Below are positions 16,978 through 25,041 of a stretch of 33,445 bases of DNA, piece after piece. Source of the stretch: Alphaproteobacteria bacterium (GTDB lineage: Bacteria > Pseudomonadota > Alphaproteobacteria > Rhizobiales > OSC116). The translations under genes and the position numbers were made by a program. The notes under the pieces were generated by a model, which was given only the letters and a program-made list of their open reading frames with translations, had not been told where the DNA came from and ran no database searches. How positions within the stretch are numbered: the first letter of the stretch is position 1; each line of letters opens with the position of its first letter. The stretch spans positions 1,901-35,345 of the forward strand of contig NVQL02000007.1 of assembly GCA_002400495.2 (NCBI GenBank). The letters run 5' to 3'.

Positions 16978-17917
16978 TTATATCGCAGCCGTTGACGGTG
17001 GTGGCACAAAGAGCTTGGGAGCCATTGTAAATAAAGCGGGGCATGTGCAATTTATGCCGATTGAACAAGGTTGCAACCCATTGGATAACACGCGATGGGA
17101 AGAGAATTTATTACAAACCATAAATCATTTCAAAAATTTAAATATTAAAATTACAAATATCACTTTTGGTATGCCTGGCTATGGAGAAATTGTAGCCAAT
17201 GATTTGGCTGTGCAAATAGCTGTCAAAAATAGCGGGTTAAATGTAGAATCACAGTTGATAAATGATGTTGAAATGGCGTTTTATGGAGCTTTTTCGGGTG
17301 GAGAGGGCTTGCTACTACTGTCTGGCACTGGCTCAATGGGGTTTGCTCGTGGGCCAAGCGGTATGGTGCGTGGTGGCGGTTGGGGCGATATTTATGGTGA
17401 TGAAGGTAGCGCGTTCTGGATTGGCCGCGCCGCTTTGTCAATGGCAAGTAAAGTTCTAGACGGTCGTCATGAAGACCAAGAATTTGTTGACGCTATTTTT
17501 AGTCAACTCCAAATAAATCTTGGTGTTTCTCCAGACCCATTGGATTTACTCAATTGGATTGTCACAAAAAAGCATAAACGTTCAGCAATGGCAAGTGTGG
17601 CTCGTTATGTAGATGTTTTGGCAAATCAGGGCAATGCCACTGCGCTACAAATTTTGAATGATGCGGCTTGGGAATTAACTTCACTCGGCAAAGCTTTGGC
17701 TCAGCGTTCAGGGCTCAGTGAGCCGCTTCGATGGGCGCATGCTGGCTCAGTATTCAATAGCCGAATTCTAACACAGGCAGTTTCAAAAAACTTAGGCAAC
17801 AACCCAGTTATGCCAAAACTTAGCCCGATAGGTGGCGGGTTGTTACTGGCAGCCATAACAGCAGGTTGGAAATGCGATAATGAATTTATCCAAAATATTG
17901 CAGAAGCAAGTAAATAA
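16970..17917 (+). CDS. BadF/BadG-type sugar kinase (N-acetylglucosamine/glucosamine kinase-like)
   Basis: A 315-residue ASKHA-fold kinase with the phosphate-1 motif AAVDGGGTKS (residues 4-13), the phosphate-2/adenosine region LLLLSGTGSMGFARG (about 114-128), GGGWGDIYGDEGSAFWIGR (typical of NagK and GspK relatives) and a C-terminal PIGGGLLLAAI. Members of this PF01869 group phosphorylate GlcNAc or glucosamine at O6. Here the neighbours suggest galactosamine or a related hexosamine. Its start overlaps the DeoR gene by 8 bp (ATGACTGA), and it is the last gene of the operon. No N-acetylhexosamine-6-phosphate deacetylase gene accompanies it, so a free amino sugar is the simplest substrate unless a deacetylase lies elsewhere. 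Confidence 0.88.
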   Translation: MTDYIAAVDGGGTKSLGAIVNKAGHVQFMPIEQGCNPLDNTRWEENLLQTINHFKNLNIKITNITFGMPGYGEIVANDLAVQIAVKNSGLNVESQLINDVEMAFYGAFSGGEGLLLLSGTGSMGFARGPSGMVRGGGWGDIYGDEGSAFWIGRAALSMASKVLDGRHEDQEFVDAIFSQLQINLGVSPDPLDLLNWIVTKKHKRSAMASVARYVDVLANQGNATALQILNDAAWELTSLGKALAQRSGLSEPLRWAHAGSVFNSRILTQAVSKNLGNNPVMPKLSPIGGGLLLAAITAGWKCDNEFIQNIAEASK

Positions 17918-18114
17918 TAGGCGGTAGTGAGTACCTAGAAGAGGAAACGAAACTCGTTCACAGATTGTAATAAAAACCACCCTTGACACGTAAAAGATTT
18001 TAAACCAAGAATATGCTTAAAAGATCAATAAAATCATACAGGATTTGTTGAATCGGCAGTTTTTGCTCTTTGCAAAAGCGTCGTAAATAGAAATACAAAA
18101 AATGGAGATAAATC

Positions 18115-19242
18115 ATGGTTTTTAAGGGACGCGAAATGCGCTCGAGGATTGATCAAGATGGCAAGCTGACACTCGCGCTAGAAAATGTATCAATCGGTGA
18201 ACTTGGAGATGATGAGATTGTCGTGCGTATGGAAGCCGCGCCAATTAACCCAAGTGACCTGCGCATACTGCTGGGGCCTGCAGATGTTAATACGCTCAAG
18301 GCCGTTAGCGAGCAAGGTAAACCTAGACTTACGTTCACAGTCCCAGAAAACGACCTTAACACCGTTCGGGATAGGTTCGGTGATTCTATGGCTGTTGGCA
18401 ATGAAGGCGCTGGAATGGTTGTTGCGGTTGGTCGCAATGCAAAAGCGCTTGAAGGAAAGCATGTTGCCATGTGGGGCGGCGGTATGTATGCAGATTATCG
18501 CAAGATTAATGCAGCAGATGTCACTGTCTTGCCCGATGGTGCGAATCCCGCAGACGGTGCATCCATGTTTATTAACCCTCTGACTGCGCTTGGTTTTGTG
18601 GAAACCGCACGCACAGAAGGACATAAAGCGATTATACACACCGCTGCTGCGTCTAATATGGGGCAGATGCTTCAAAAAATCTGTCTGGCTGATGGCATCC
18701 CGTTGATCAACATTGTGCGCTCGCAAAAGCAGATTGACATTCTCCAAGATATCGGTGCCACTTATGTTCTGAACAGCACTGATGAGGATTTCTCGGCCAA
18801 GCTTGTAGACGCTATTGAGGAAACGGGAGCAACGGTCGCTTTCGACGCGCTTGGCGGTGGGATGCTGGCTAGTGACATCATGCAAGCCATGGAATGTGCT
18901 GCGGTTAAGGCCATGCCGACTTATAGCCAGTATGGATCGAATACCTTCAAACAACTCTATATCTATGGGGCTCTGAGTTTAGGCCCAACCGTCTTAAACC
19001 GGCAGGCCTTTGGTTTCCAATGGAGTATGTCGGGGTGGCTTTTGCCGCCATTTCTTGCCAAAGTTGGTGAGGAGACCGCTGCCCGCCTGCGCAAGCGCGT
19101 GGCCGATGAACTCACGACCACTTTCGCAAGCCATTACACACGAGTCATCAGCCTAGCCGAAGCTCTTGAAACCGATATTTTGCGGGCCTATGTAAAAAAA
19201 GCAACTGGTGAGAAATTTCTCATCGATCCAACACGCGGATAA
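18115..19242 (+). CDS. zinc-independent MDR-family oxidoreductase (quinone oxidoreductase-like)
   Basis: The 375-residue protein has a GroES-like N-terminal half (ELGDDEIVVRMEAAPINPSD) and a Rossmann half with IIHTAAASNMGQMLQKICL and FDALGGGMLASDIMQ. In zinc alcohol dehydrogenases the motif here would read GHEGAG; this protein has VGNEGAGMVVAVG, so the zinc-ligand His is missing, as in quinone/enone reductase-type members. About 30 extra residues lie between the NPSDLR and GNEGAG motifs. It probably uses NADPH. It starts after AATGGAGATAAATC and stands alone, 197 bp after the kinase gene and 538 bp before the next importer. Its substrate and its link to either operon are unknown. Confidence 0.85.
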   Translation: MVFKGREMRSRIDQDGKLTLALENVSIGELGDDEIVVRMEAAPINPSDLRILLGPADVNTLKAVSEQGKPRLTFTVPENDLNTVRDRFGDSMAVGNEGAGMVVAVGRNAKALEGKHVAMWGGGMYADYRKINAADVTVLPDGANPADGASMFINPLTALGFVETARTEGHKAIIHTAAASNMGQMLQKICLADGIPLINIVRSQKQIDILQDIGATYVLNSTDEDFSAKLVDAIEETGATVAFDALGGGMLASDIMQAMECAAVKAMPTYSQYGSNTFKQLYIYGALSLGPTVLNRQAFGFQWSMSGWLLPPFLAKVGEETAARLRKRVADELTTTFASHYTRVISLAEALETDILRAYVKKATGEKFLIDPTRG

Positions 19243-19780
19243 ACGCACCCGACAATTTGCTCTACATTATGGGCGATGGGTACTTTCAATGGTGTATTTA
19301 TATGAACAGGCGTCCTTATCTTACCGACGAAAGCCCGTTTTTATATCCGTTATTGGTCAGGTAATTCCTACTATTCATTTTTTCAAGCCATACCTGCAGT
19401 TGTTGCTTTTTTTAAGGAGTAACTGCAATCGGTGCAGAAAGTAGGATAGTAATATTTCCCCTTTTGATCTCGAAGCACTGTTCACGGCGAAGAGAATTTC
19501 TATTTAACGTAATGATGACAAGTGCGGGGTAACATGACCTAACTAGCATGCGAAACCATTCGTGCAAATGTTAGGTAAGGATATAGCTTATGAGGTTCAT
19601 GAAAAAACAGACCTTGCCACACACAAGCCAAAATTGAGCAATTATACACATATTATTTCATATAATGAACCATAATTACAAAAAATAGCCATTTATTAAA
19701 ATTATAATTGTTTTAGCGAGATGGTTGTGTAATTAGATAGGCACGGAAAAGTTACATCTATGCTCAAGGGGGGGTAGTAA
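19243..19780. other. 538-bp gene-free leader region before the ribose-type importer
   Basis: I find no convincing gene. A frame at 19208-19444 overlaps the preceding gene and has no recognisable content. The second half is very AT-rich and contains a consensus TATAAT at 19661-19666 inside a small dyad (ATTAT...ATAAT, 19652-19666), but no good -35 at standard spacing. The IclR protein encoded at 29195 may act here. CTGCA...TGCAG (19423-19437) forms a 5-bp stem after the oxidoreductase gene. Confidence 0.4.
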
Positions 19781-20749
19781 ATGAATCTACGTTTAAGCCA
19801 AGAACAGATAGTTTTTGGGCTGGCAGTCATGCTCTGCATTGGTTTTGCCATAGCTCTTGATGGGTTTCTTACCACTCATAATATATTAAACCTAGTGCGA
19901 AGCGTTTCAATTCTTGGCATATTGGGCGTGGCGATGGGGCTCGTTGTCATTGGGCGTGGCATCGACCTTTCACTCGTCGCGGTGATGGCCATTTCTGTGG
20001 CGTGGAGCTTGCAGCTTGCAGCTTCTGGAATGCCTTTGCTTTATGCACTCGCCTTGGGCTTTCTGTTCAGTTTGGTTGTTGGACTCATCAACGGTTTTCT
20101 AATCGCTTATGTAGAAATACCACCTATTTTTGCAACCCTTGCCATGGGCACACTGGTCTATGGTTTTGGCCGTTATTTTCTGTTTAATCTGGATGTACTT
20201 TATGTCCCAGATGATGCGGAATATATGATTTGGTTTGGGCAAGGCGTACTTTTTGGCATACCTGTACCTATTTTTCTTTTCGCCGCAGTTTGTTTCGGTG
20301 CGTATATTTTCCTTAGGTATACAAGATATGGGCGCTATTTGCGTGCCGTGGGCGATAATCAGTTAGCCGCGCGCATAACAGGCATTCCAGCACGGCCAAT
20401 CGTGGTTATGCAATATATGCTCTCTTCACAAATTGGCTTTATAGCGGGCATCATCACTGCTGCGTCGGTGTTGAGTATGAACACCCGCATTGCCAATTCA
20501 ACTTTTATTTATGATGTGATTCTTGTGGTTGTACTTGGCGGCATTGGCCTGTCAGGCGGTCGTGGTGGCATCCGCAACGTTATTGTTGGCACTCTGCTTA
20601 TCGGTATTTTACTCAACGGCATGACCATTATGGACATCCAGTACACCGTTCAAAACGTCATCAAGGGCGTCATCCTTCTTTCCGCAATCGTGATCGACAC
20701 GATCCTCAATCCTCGTGATGAGCAAACTGCTCAGCAGGGGGATATTTAA
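19781..20749 (+). CDS. ribose-type ABC importer permease (first subunit)
   Basis: This 322-residue membrane protein is of the BPD_transp_2 (RbsC/XylH) family, with hydrophobic segments throughout. Landmarks are ILGVAMGLVVIGRGIDLSLV (the family's conserved GGIDLS-type loop), FLIAYVEIPPIFATLAMGTL, RYGRYLRAVGDNQLAARITG and VVVLGGIGLSGGRGGIRNVI. It has 1:1 counterparts in the second permease at 21842, so the importer probably uses a permease heterodimer rather than the RbsC homodimer. The ribosome binding site is an unusual AAGGGGGGG run (19766-19774) seven bases before the ATG. The gene starts the long operon that ends at 29179. Confidence 0.9.
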   Translation: MNLRLSQEQIVFGLAVMLCIGFAIALDGFLTTHNILNLVRSVSILGILGVAMGLVVIGRGIDLSLVAVMAISVAWSLQLAASGMPLLYALALGFLFSLVVGLINGFLIAYVEIPPIFATLAMGTLVYGFGRYFLFNLDVLYVPDDAEYMIWFGQGVLFGIPVPIFLFAAVCFGAYIFLRYTRYGRYLRAVGDNQLAARITGIPARPIVVMQYMLSSQIGFIAGIITAASVLSMNTRIANSTFIYDVILVVVLGGIGLSGGRGGIRNVIVGTLLIGILLNGMTIMDIQYTVQNVIKGVILLSAIVIDTILNPRDEQTAQQGDI

Positions 20750-20774
20750 TCGTATATTCAATGGGAGAAACAAC

Positions 20775-21773
20775 ATGCGATTTTTAAAGACACTAATATT
20801 AGCCTCGGCCTTTGCCGCTAGTGCTGGCACCAGCACCTTAGCAGCAGGCATAGATGATCCAACCCGAGCGCCTTATTATGACGCGTTCAAAGGCAAAACT
20901 GTGGCTTATGTGCCAGTTGCCATGGGTTTTGACCTAACAGAAGGTTGGGCAGATGGCTTGCGTTCTACTTTAGAGCCGCTTGGCATAAAGTTCGAAATAC
21001 GCGATCCAAATTGGAGCACCAGTGTTGGCGCGCAGGCAATCACCTCGTTAATTACCGAGAAACCAGATGTATTGGTTGTCCATAATCCAGACGTGCAATC
21101 TTATGCGCGCTTGCTAAAGAAAGCTGAAGCCGCTGGTATATATGTTGTGCAAGTTAATATGCGTTCGAGCTATTCTACCGATGCATTTATTGGTGCCGAC
21201 TACGTAACTATGGGCGGCCAAATTGCGCAAAGATTAATTGATCAATGTTCACCAGACAATGGTGGAAGTGGTAAAATTGCAGTGATCCAAGGTGTGCTCA
21301 CAGCGGCTGCGAGTGCCTATCAAATGAAAGGTATTCTCGATGTTCTTGAAAGTCATCCAGAAATGAATCTTGTGTCAAATCAAGCAGCAGATTGGGATGC
21401 CACAAAGGCCAAAAATATTGCCGCAACAGTCTTGCAACAACACCCCGATATCTGTGGTTTTGCAGGTTTCTGGGATGTTATGGACATTGGTACATCAGCC
21501 GCAATTAAAGAATCCGGCAAAGATGTTTATCTAATTAGCCAAGGTGGTGGCGAGCAAACGGCTTGCGATGGTCTTACCAAAGGTACTTACTCTGAACTGG
21601 TTGTTTATAATGTACCAGGCCAAGCACGTGATATGGCAAATGTAATCAAACAATTGCTTCAAAATGGCAACGCGCCAGGTTCTACAAAGACCACACTTTT
21701 CACACCGCTTGATTTCTTGACCAAAGAAAATATGAAGCCGGGTGATTGTTGGAGCCTTCCTTCTAACGGTTAA
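20775..21773 (+). CDS. ribose-type periplasmic binding protein (Peripla_BP_4)
   Basis: The ATG at 20775 follows GGGAGAAA and opens a signal peptide (MRFLKTLILASAFAASAG, cleavage near TLAA before GIDDPTRA). An upstream in-frame start at 20715 would add a non-secretory extension overlapping the permease gene. The mature protein of about 310 residues has RbsB-like landmarks: TVAYVPVAMGFDLTEGWADG, ITEKPDVLVVHNPDVQSYAR, YVVQVNMRSSYSTDAFIGAD (where RbsB carries ligand-contact residues) and a C-terminal LTKGTYSELVVYNVPGQARD. The divergent first strand and the operon's acyl-CoA enzymes suggest that its ligand is not a plain pentose; this is inferred. Confidence 0.9.
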   Translation: MRFLKTLILASAFAASAGTSTLAAGIDDPTRAPYYDAFKGKTVAYVPVAMGFDLTEGWADGLRSTLEPLGIKFEIRDPNWSTSVGAQAITSLITEKPDVLVVHNPDVQSYARLLKKAEAAGIYVVQVNMRSSYSTDAFIGADYVTMGGQIAQRLIDQCSPDNGGSGKIAVIQGVLTAAASAYQMKGILDVLESHPEMNLVSNQAADWDATKAKNIAATVLQQHPDICGFAGFWDVMDIGTSAAIKESGKDVYLISQGGGEQTACDGLTKGTYSELVVYNVPGQARDMANVIKQLLQNGNAPGSTKTTLFTPLDFLTKENMKPGDCWSLPSNG

Positions 21774-21841
21774 GCATAATTCTATCGATACGAGTTGGTC
21801 AATTGGCTCGTATCGAATTTCGTCTAAAAAGGCAATTTATC

Positions 21842-23956
21842 ATGTCCATATCTAATATAATTATACGCTGGCGTTATCGCTTCATACCCGATCACCTTGT
21901 TGGTGAAATACTGTCAAAAAACTGGATTGATAATGTTATTCCAATGCTTTTTTTGATGGCGGTTATTGGTGTTTTCGGCGCTGCCATTCCTGATTTTTTC
22001 AGTGCGGGTAACATCGCAAATCTCATGCGTCAATGGGGTGAATTCAGCCTCGTTGTGCTGGCTCTCACCATCGTAATTGTAGCGGGCGGTATTGATTTAA
22101 GTGTTGGATCAACTTTCGCTTTGGGCAATATAGTGGCGCTTGCACTACTTAATGTCGCCGAATGGTCGATGCCAGCTGTTGTGGTTGCCACGTTAGCCAT
22201 CGGCGCGACTGTCGGTCTGGTGAACGGCTATTTAGTTGGTTATTTGAGGCTGCGAGCATTCCTAACCACGCTTGTGACACTTATCATCGTTCGAGCGATT
22301 GTTGACATGCTGCTATTGGAATATTCCATTCAAATTGCAAGCGGGTTTATTGATTCTGATGCATGGTATTTCTTGGGTGAAGGTTATATTTTTTCAATGC
22401 CATTCAGTGTTGTGGTCACGGTTATACTTGCCCTCATTCTTCATTTAGTCCTCAGCCGCACACGAGCTGGATGGCATATCCTTGCGATAGGCGGATCACG
22501 CAGATCCGCACATAATATTGGCATTCCTGTGCGTCGGGTTATTTGTAGCACTTATATTATATCTGGCACATTAGCGGCTTTAGCGGGCTTGCTTTTTGCC
22601 TCTCGTTTAGGCGGCGCTGGGGCAGATACAGGCATTGGCCTAGAAATCACCGCTTTAACAGCAGCCGTCATTGGTGGCAATAGCCTTGGTGGTGGTCGGG
22701 GCTCGGCAGCCAAGGCGATTATTGGTTCCATTACGGTGGTACTGATGGTCAATAGTTTGGTTCGTTTGGGCATAACCAGTGGTGCAAATTCGCTTTTATT
22801 GGGGTTTGTTTTGTTATTGGCAGTGGCCATCGACATAAGATGGGTCAAAAACCGTCTTAAAGTTTTATCGAATGTTTATGTATCACCGACACTGGCCGAA
22901 TTGCCGCCTGCACCCGCCACTGTTGCGCCATCGCCTTATGCGGTTAATGATCGGCTTGGCACTGTGGAACAGATTGGCTTGGACGAAATAGATGGGCCCG
23001 AAGATGTCATTCTCGACGACAATGACAATATTTACGCTGGTGATAGAACCGGCAACATTATTAAGTTTTTTGCCCCAGATTATAAACAGCGAGAAGTCTA
23101 TGCACATATTGGCGGTCGCCCGCTCGGTATGGCTTTTGCAAGCGATGGCTCCTTGGTCTGTTGCATCGGCGGAATGGGTTTATACCGCATCACAGCTGAA
23201 CGTAAGGTTGAAAAACTTACCGATGAGACAAAACGATCTTTATTCTCGGTTATCGATGATTCTCGATTGCGACTGGCAGACGATTTGGACATCGCGCCAG
23301 ATGGACGGATATTTTTTAGCGAGGCAACGGTTCGCTACGAAATGCATGAATGGGCTGTTGATTGCATAGAATCGCGCGGCAATGGCAGAATAATTTGCTT
23401 CGACCCAAATACGGGCGAAACAAGCACAGTCTTAAAAAATCTGGTATTCCCTAACGGCATATGTATGGCACATGACGGCCAGTCATTCTTGTTTGCAGAA
23501 ACGTGGGCCTGCCGCATTAGCCGTTATTATTTCGATGGACCAAAAGCTGGCACTGTTGAGGCCGTCATACCTGATTTACCAGGCTTTCCCGACAATATTA
23601 ACCGCGCATCTGACGGAACTTATTGGCTGGCGATTATTGGTGTTCGCACACCGACATTAGATTTGGCGCTTAAAATGCCAGGCTTCCGTAAGCGGATGGC
23701 GCGGCGCATTGCACCAGACGAATGGCTTTTTCCCAATATCAACACAGGCTGCATTGTTCGATTTGATGACCAAGGCACCATTATAGAAACTCTATGGGAT
23801 TTAGGTGGTAAAAACCACCCGATGATCACTTCGATGCGCGAACATAAAGGCCATTTATATATTGGCGGAATATTTAGCAATCGCATTGGCAAGCTGAAAT
23901 TAGATGGATTTGATCCACATTGGACGGGGCAAAAATCCTACTGGGGGCGTAAATGA
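21842..23956 (+). CDS. fusion: ribose-type ABC permease + SMP-30/strictosidine-synthase-like beta-propeller
   Basis: About 704 residues in one uninterrupted frame. Residues 1-340 are a full BPD_transp_2 permease (IVIVAGGIDLSVGSTFALGN, GWHILAIGGSRRSAHNIGIP, GGNSLGGGRGSAAKAIIGS). Residues 341-370 are a Pro/Ala-rich linker. Residues 380-704 are a six-bladed propeller with GPEDVILDDNDN, GRPLGMAFASDGSL, LVFPNGICMAHDG, LPGFPDNINRASDGTYWLA and NTGCIVRFDDQG. By comparison with SMP-30/gluconolactonase, Glu387, Asn538 and Asp584 are candidate metal ligands, so the domain may be a lactonase or esterase. RbsC-type permeases have cytoplasmic termini, which would put the propeller in the cytoplasm. The start is the ATG at 21842 after AAAAGGC. 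The stop overlaps the next gene in ATGA. Confidence 0.88.
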   Translation: MSISNIIIRWRYRFIPDHLVGEILSKNWIDNVIPMLFLMAVIGVFGAAIPDFFSAGNIANLMRQWGEFSLVVLALTIVIVAGGIDLSVGSTFALGNIVALALLNVAEWSMPAVVVATLAIGATVGLVNGYLVGYLRLRAFLTTLVTLIIVRAIVDMLLLEYSIQIASGFIDSDAWYFLGEGYIFSMPFSVVVTVILALILHLVLSRTRAGWHILAIGGSRRSAHNIGIPVRRVICSTYIISGTLAALAGLLFASRLGGAGADTGIGLEITALTAAVIGGNSLGGGRGSAAKAIIGSITVVLMVNSLVRLGITSGANSLLLGFVLLLAVAIDIRWVKNRLKVLSNVYVSPTLAELPPAPATVAPSPYAVNDRLGTVEQIGLDEIDGPEDVILDDNDNIYAGDRTGNIIKFFAPDYKQREVYAHIGGRPLGMAFASDGSLVCCIGGMGLYRITAERKVEKLTDETKRSLFSVIDDSRLRLADDLDIAPDGRIFFSEATVRYEMHEWAVDCIESRGNGRIICFDPNTGETSTVLKNLVFPNGICMAHDGQSFLFAETWACRISRYYFDGPKAGTVEAVIPDLPGFPDNINRASDGTYWLAIIGVRTPTLDLALKMPGFRKRMARRIAPDEWLFPNINTGCIVRFDDQGTIIETLWDLGGKNHPMITSMREHKGHLYIGGIFSNRIGKLKLDGFDPHWTGQKSYWGRK

Positions 23957-25041
23957 TGAACGGACTTATGCGTGTATGGGACAATCTGTTCGGGCTGGGT
24001 GATGCCGCCGTTACAGTGCCACCATTGGATGGCCCCCTGCGAGCCAATCAGAAATTAGATGAATCAAACGAGCGGTATCCGTTGAGCCAAGTCGATTGTC
24101 TTACAGTTGTTTCAAAGACACTTTTTGCCTCATCAAAAAATGCTATTTATACACTTAAGGATGACCAAGATTTGGATCTGCATAGCAAGTACCAGTCAGA
24201 CATTGCATCTATCTTAGCCATTAATGAAGACAGCCTCGCCGTTGCACTCGTCACGGGTGAAATATTCATACAAGGAGGTGTTTTTGATGGTCGTAAGTAT
24301 AAAACGTCCAAAAAACTCAATTGCATAACTGCATTGGCAATAAATGGCGCTCATCTTTACATCGCAAATGGATCGACCCATTACACATCAGATAATTGGC
24401 AAATTGACCTGTTAGGCCGAAATATGACAGGTAGCATTTGGCGGATTGATCTTGAAAGCAGCGAAAGCACCTGCATTTTAGAGGGACTCGCCTATCCCGC
24501 GGGTCTTGTTATTGATGAAGAAAATTTGGTTTATACCGAAGCTTGGAAACATCAAATCGTGAGTGTCGATATATCAGGCAAAGGTGAAGCGCACGTTATC
24601 TACGCCGATTTACCGGGCTATCCGAGCCGAATTATTAAGGCCGATGATGGTTATTGGTTAGCCATATTCGCGCCACGCTCTCAACTTGTTGAATATGTTT
24701 TGAGAGAAACTGCCTATTGCAAACGCATGGTAAAAGAGATTCCGCAAGCCTATTGGATTGCCCCTAAATTACGTTCTGGTCAAAGTTTTTACGAGCCGTT
24801 GCAAGGTGGCAGCGTCAAGCATTTTGGTCAACTTAAACCATGGGCACCAACAATGTCATCTGGGTTGGTTGTTAAACTAGATGGTTTGTTCCAGCCTAAT
24901 CTCAGCCTTCACAGCCGTGCAGATGGGCACACTCATGGTGTGACAAGTCTGGTTGAATATAATGATAGCTTGTTTGTCGCCGCGCGAGGAGATGAGGTTG
25001 TGGTTTCAATTCCCCTTGGGAAATGTGGAGATGAAGAATGA
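23953..25041 (+). CDS. stand-alone strictosidine-synthase-like beta-propeller lacking presumed metal ligands
   Basis: The 362 residues align by eye with the propeller fused to the preceding permease. Compare EGLAYPAGLVIDEENLVYTE with KNLVFPNGICMAHDGQSFLF, then ADLPGYPSRIIKADDGYWLA with PDLPGFPDNINRASDGTYWL, then the shared CKRMVKEI / RKRMARRI segments. At the candidate metal positions it has Ala183 in place of Asn and Ser225 in place of Asp, and the GPED Glu motif is not retained. No signal peptide is visible. It is therefore probably non-catalytic, perhaps a ligand-binding or structural partner of the fused propeller. Start and stop both overlap neighbours in ATGA, so it is tightly coupled to the permease-propeller and ATPase genes. 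Confidence 0.8.
   Translation: MMNGLMRVWDNLFGLGDAAVTVPPLDGPLRANQKLDESNERYPLSQVDCLTVVSKTLFASSKNAIYTLKDDQDLDLHSKYQSDIASILAINEDSLAVALVTGEIFIQGGVFDGRKYKTSKKLNCITALAINGAHLYIANGSTHYTSDNWQIDLLGRNMTGSIWRIDLESSESTCILEGLAYPAGLVIDEENLVYTEAWKHQIVSVDISGKGEAHVIYADLPGYPSRIIKADDGYWLAIFAPRSQLVEYVLRETAYCKRMVKEIPQAYWIAPKLRSGQSFYEPLQGGSVKHFGQLKPWAPTMSSGLVVKLDGLFQPNLSLHSRADGHTHGVTSLVEYNDSLFVAARGDEVVVSIPLGKCGDEE

Noticed and set aside
17983..18017. TTGACA upstream of the MDR oxidoreductase as a promoter
   Set aside because: No acceptable -10 hexamer at 16-18 bp; the nearest TATGCT is about 23 bp away. A promoter is needed somewhere here but I cannot place it.
24271..24289. Strong Shine-Dalgarno-like AAGGAGGTG followed by ATG inside the stand-alone propeller gene
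   Set aside because: The ATG is out of frame and its frame stops after 13 codons; the bases simply encode QGGVFDG of the propeller.
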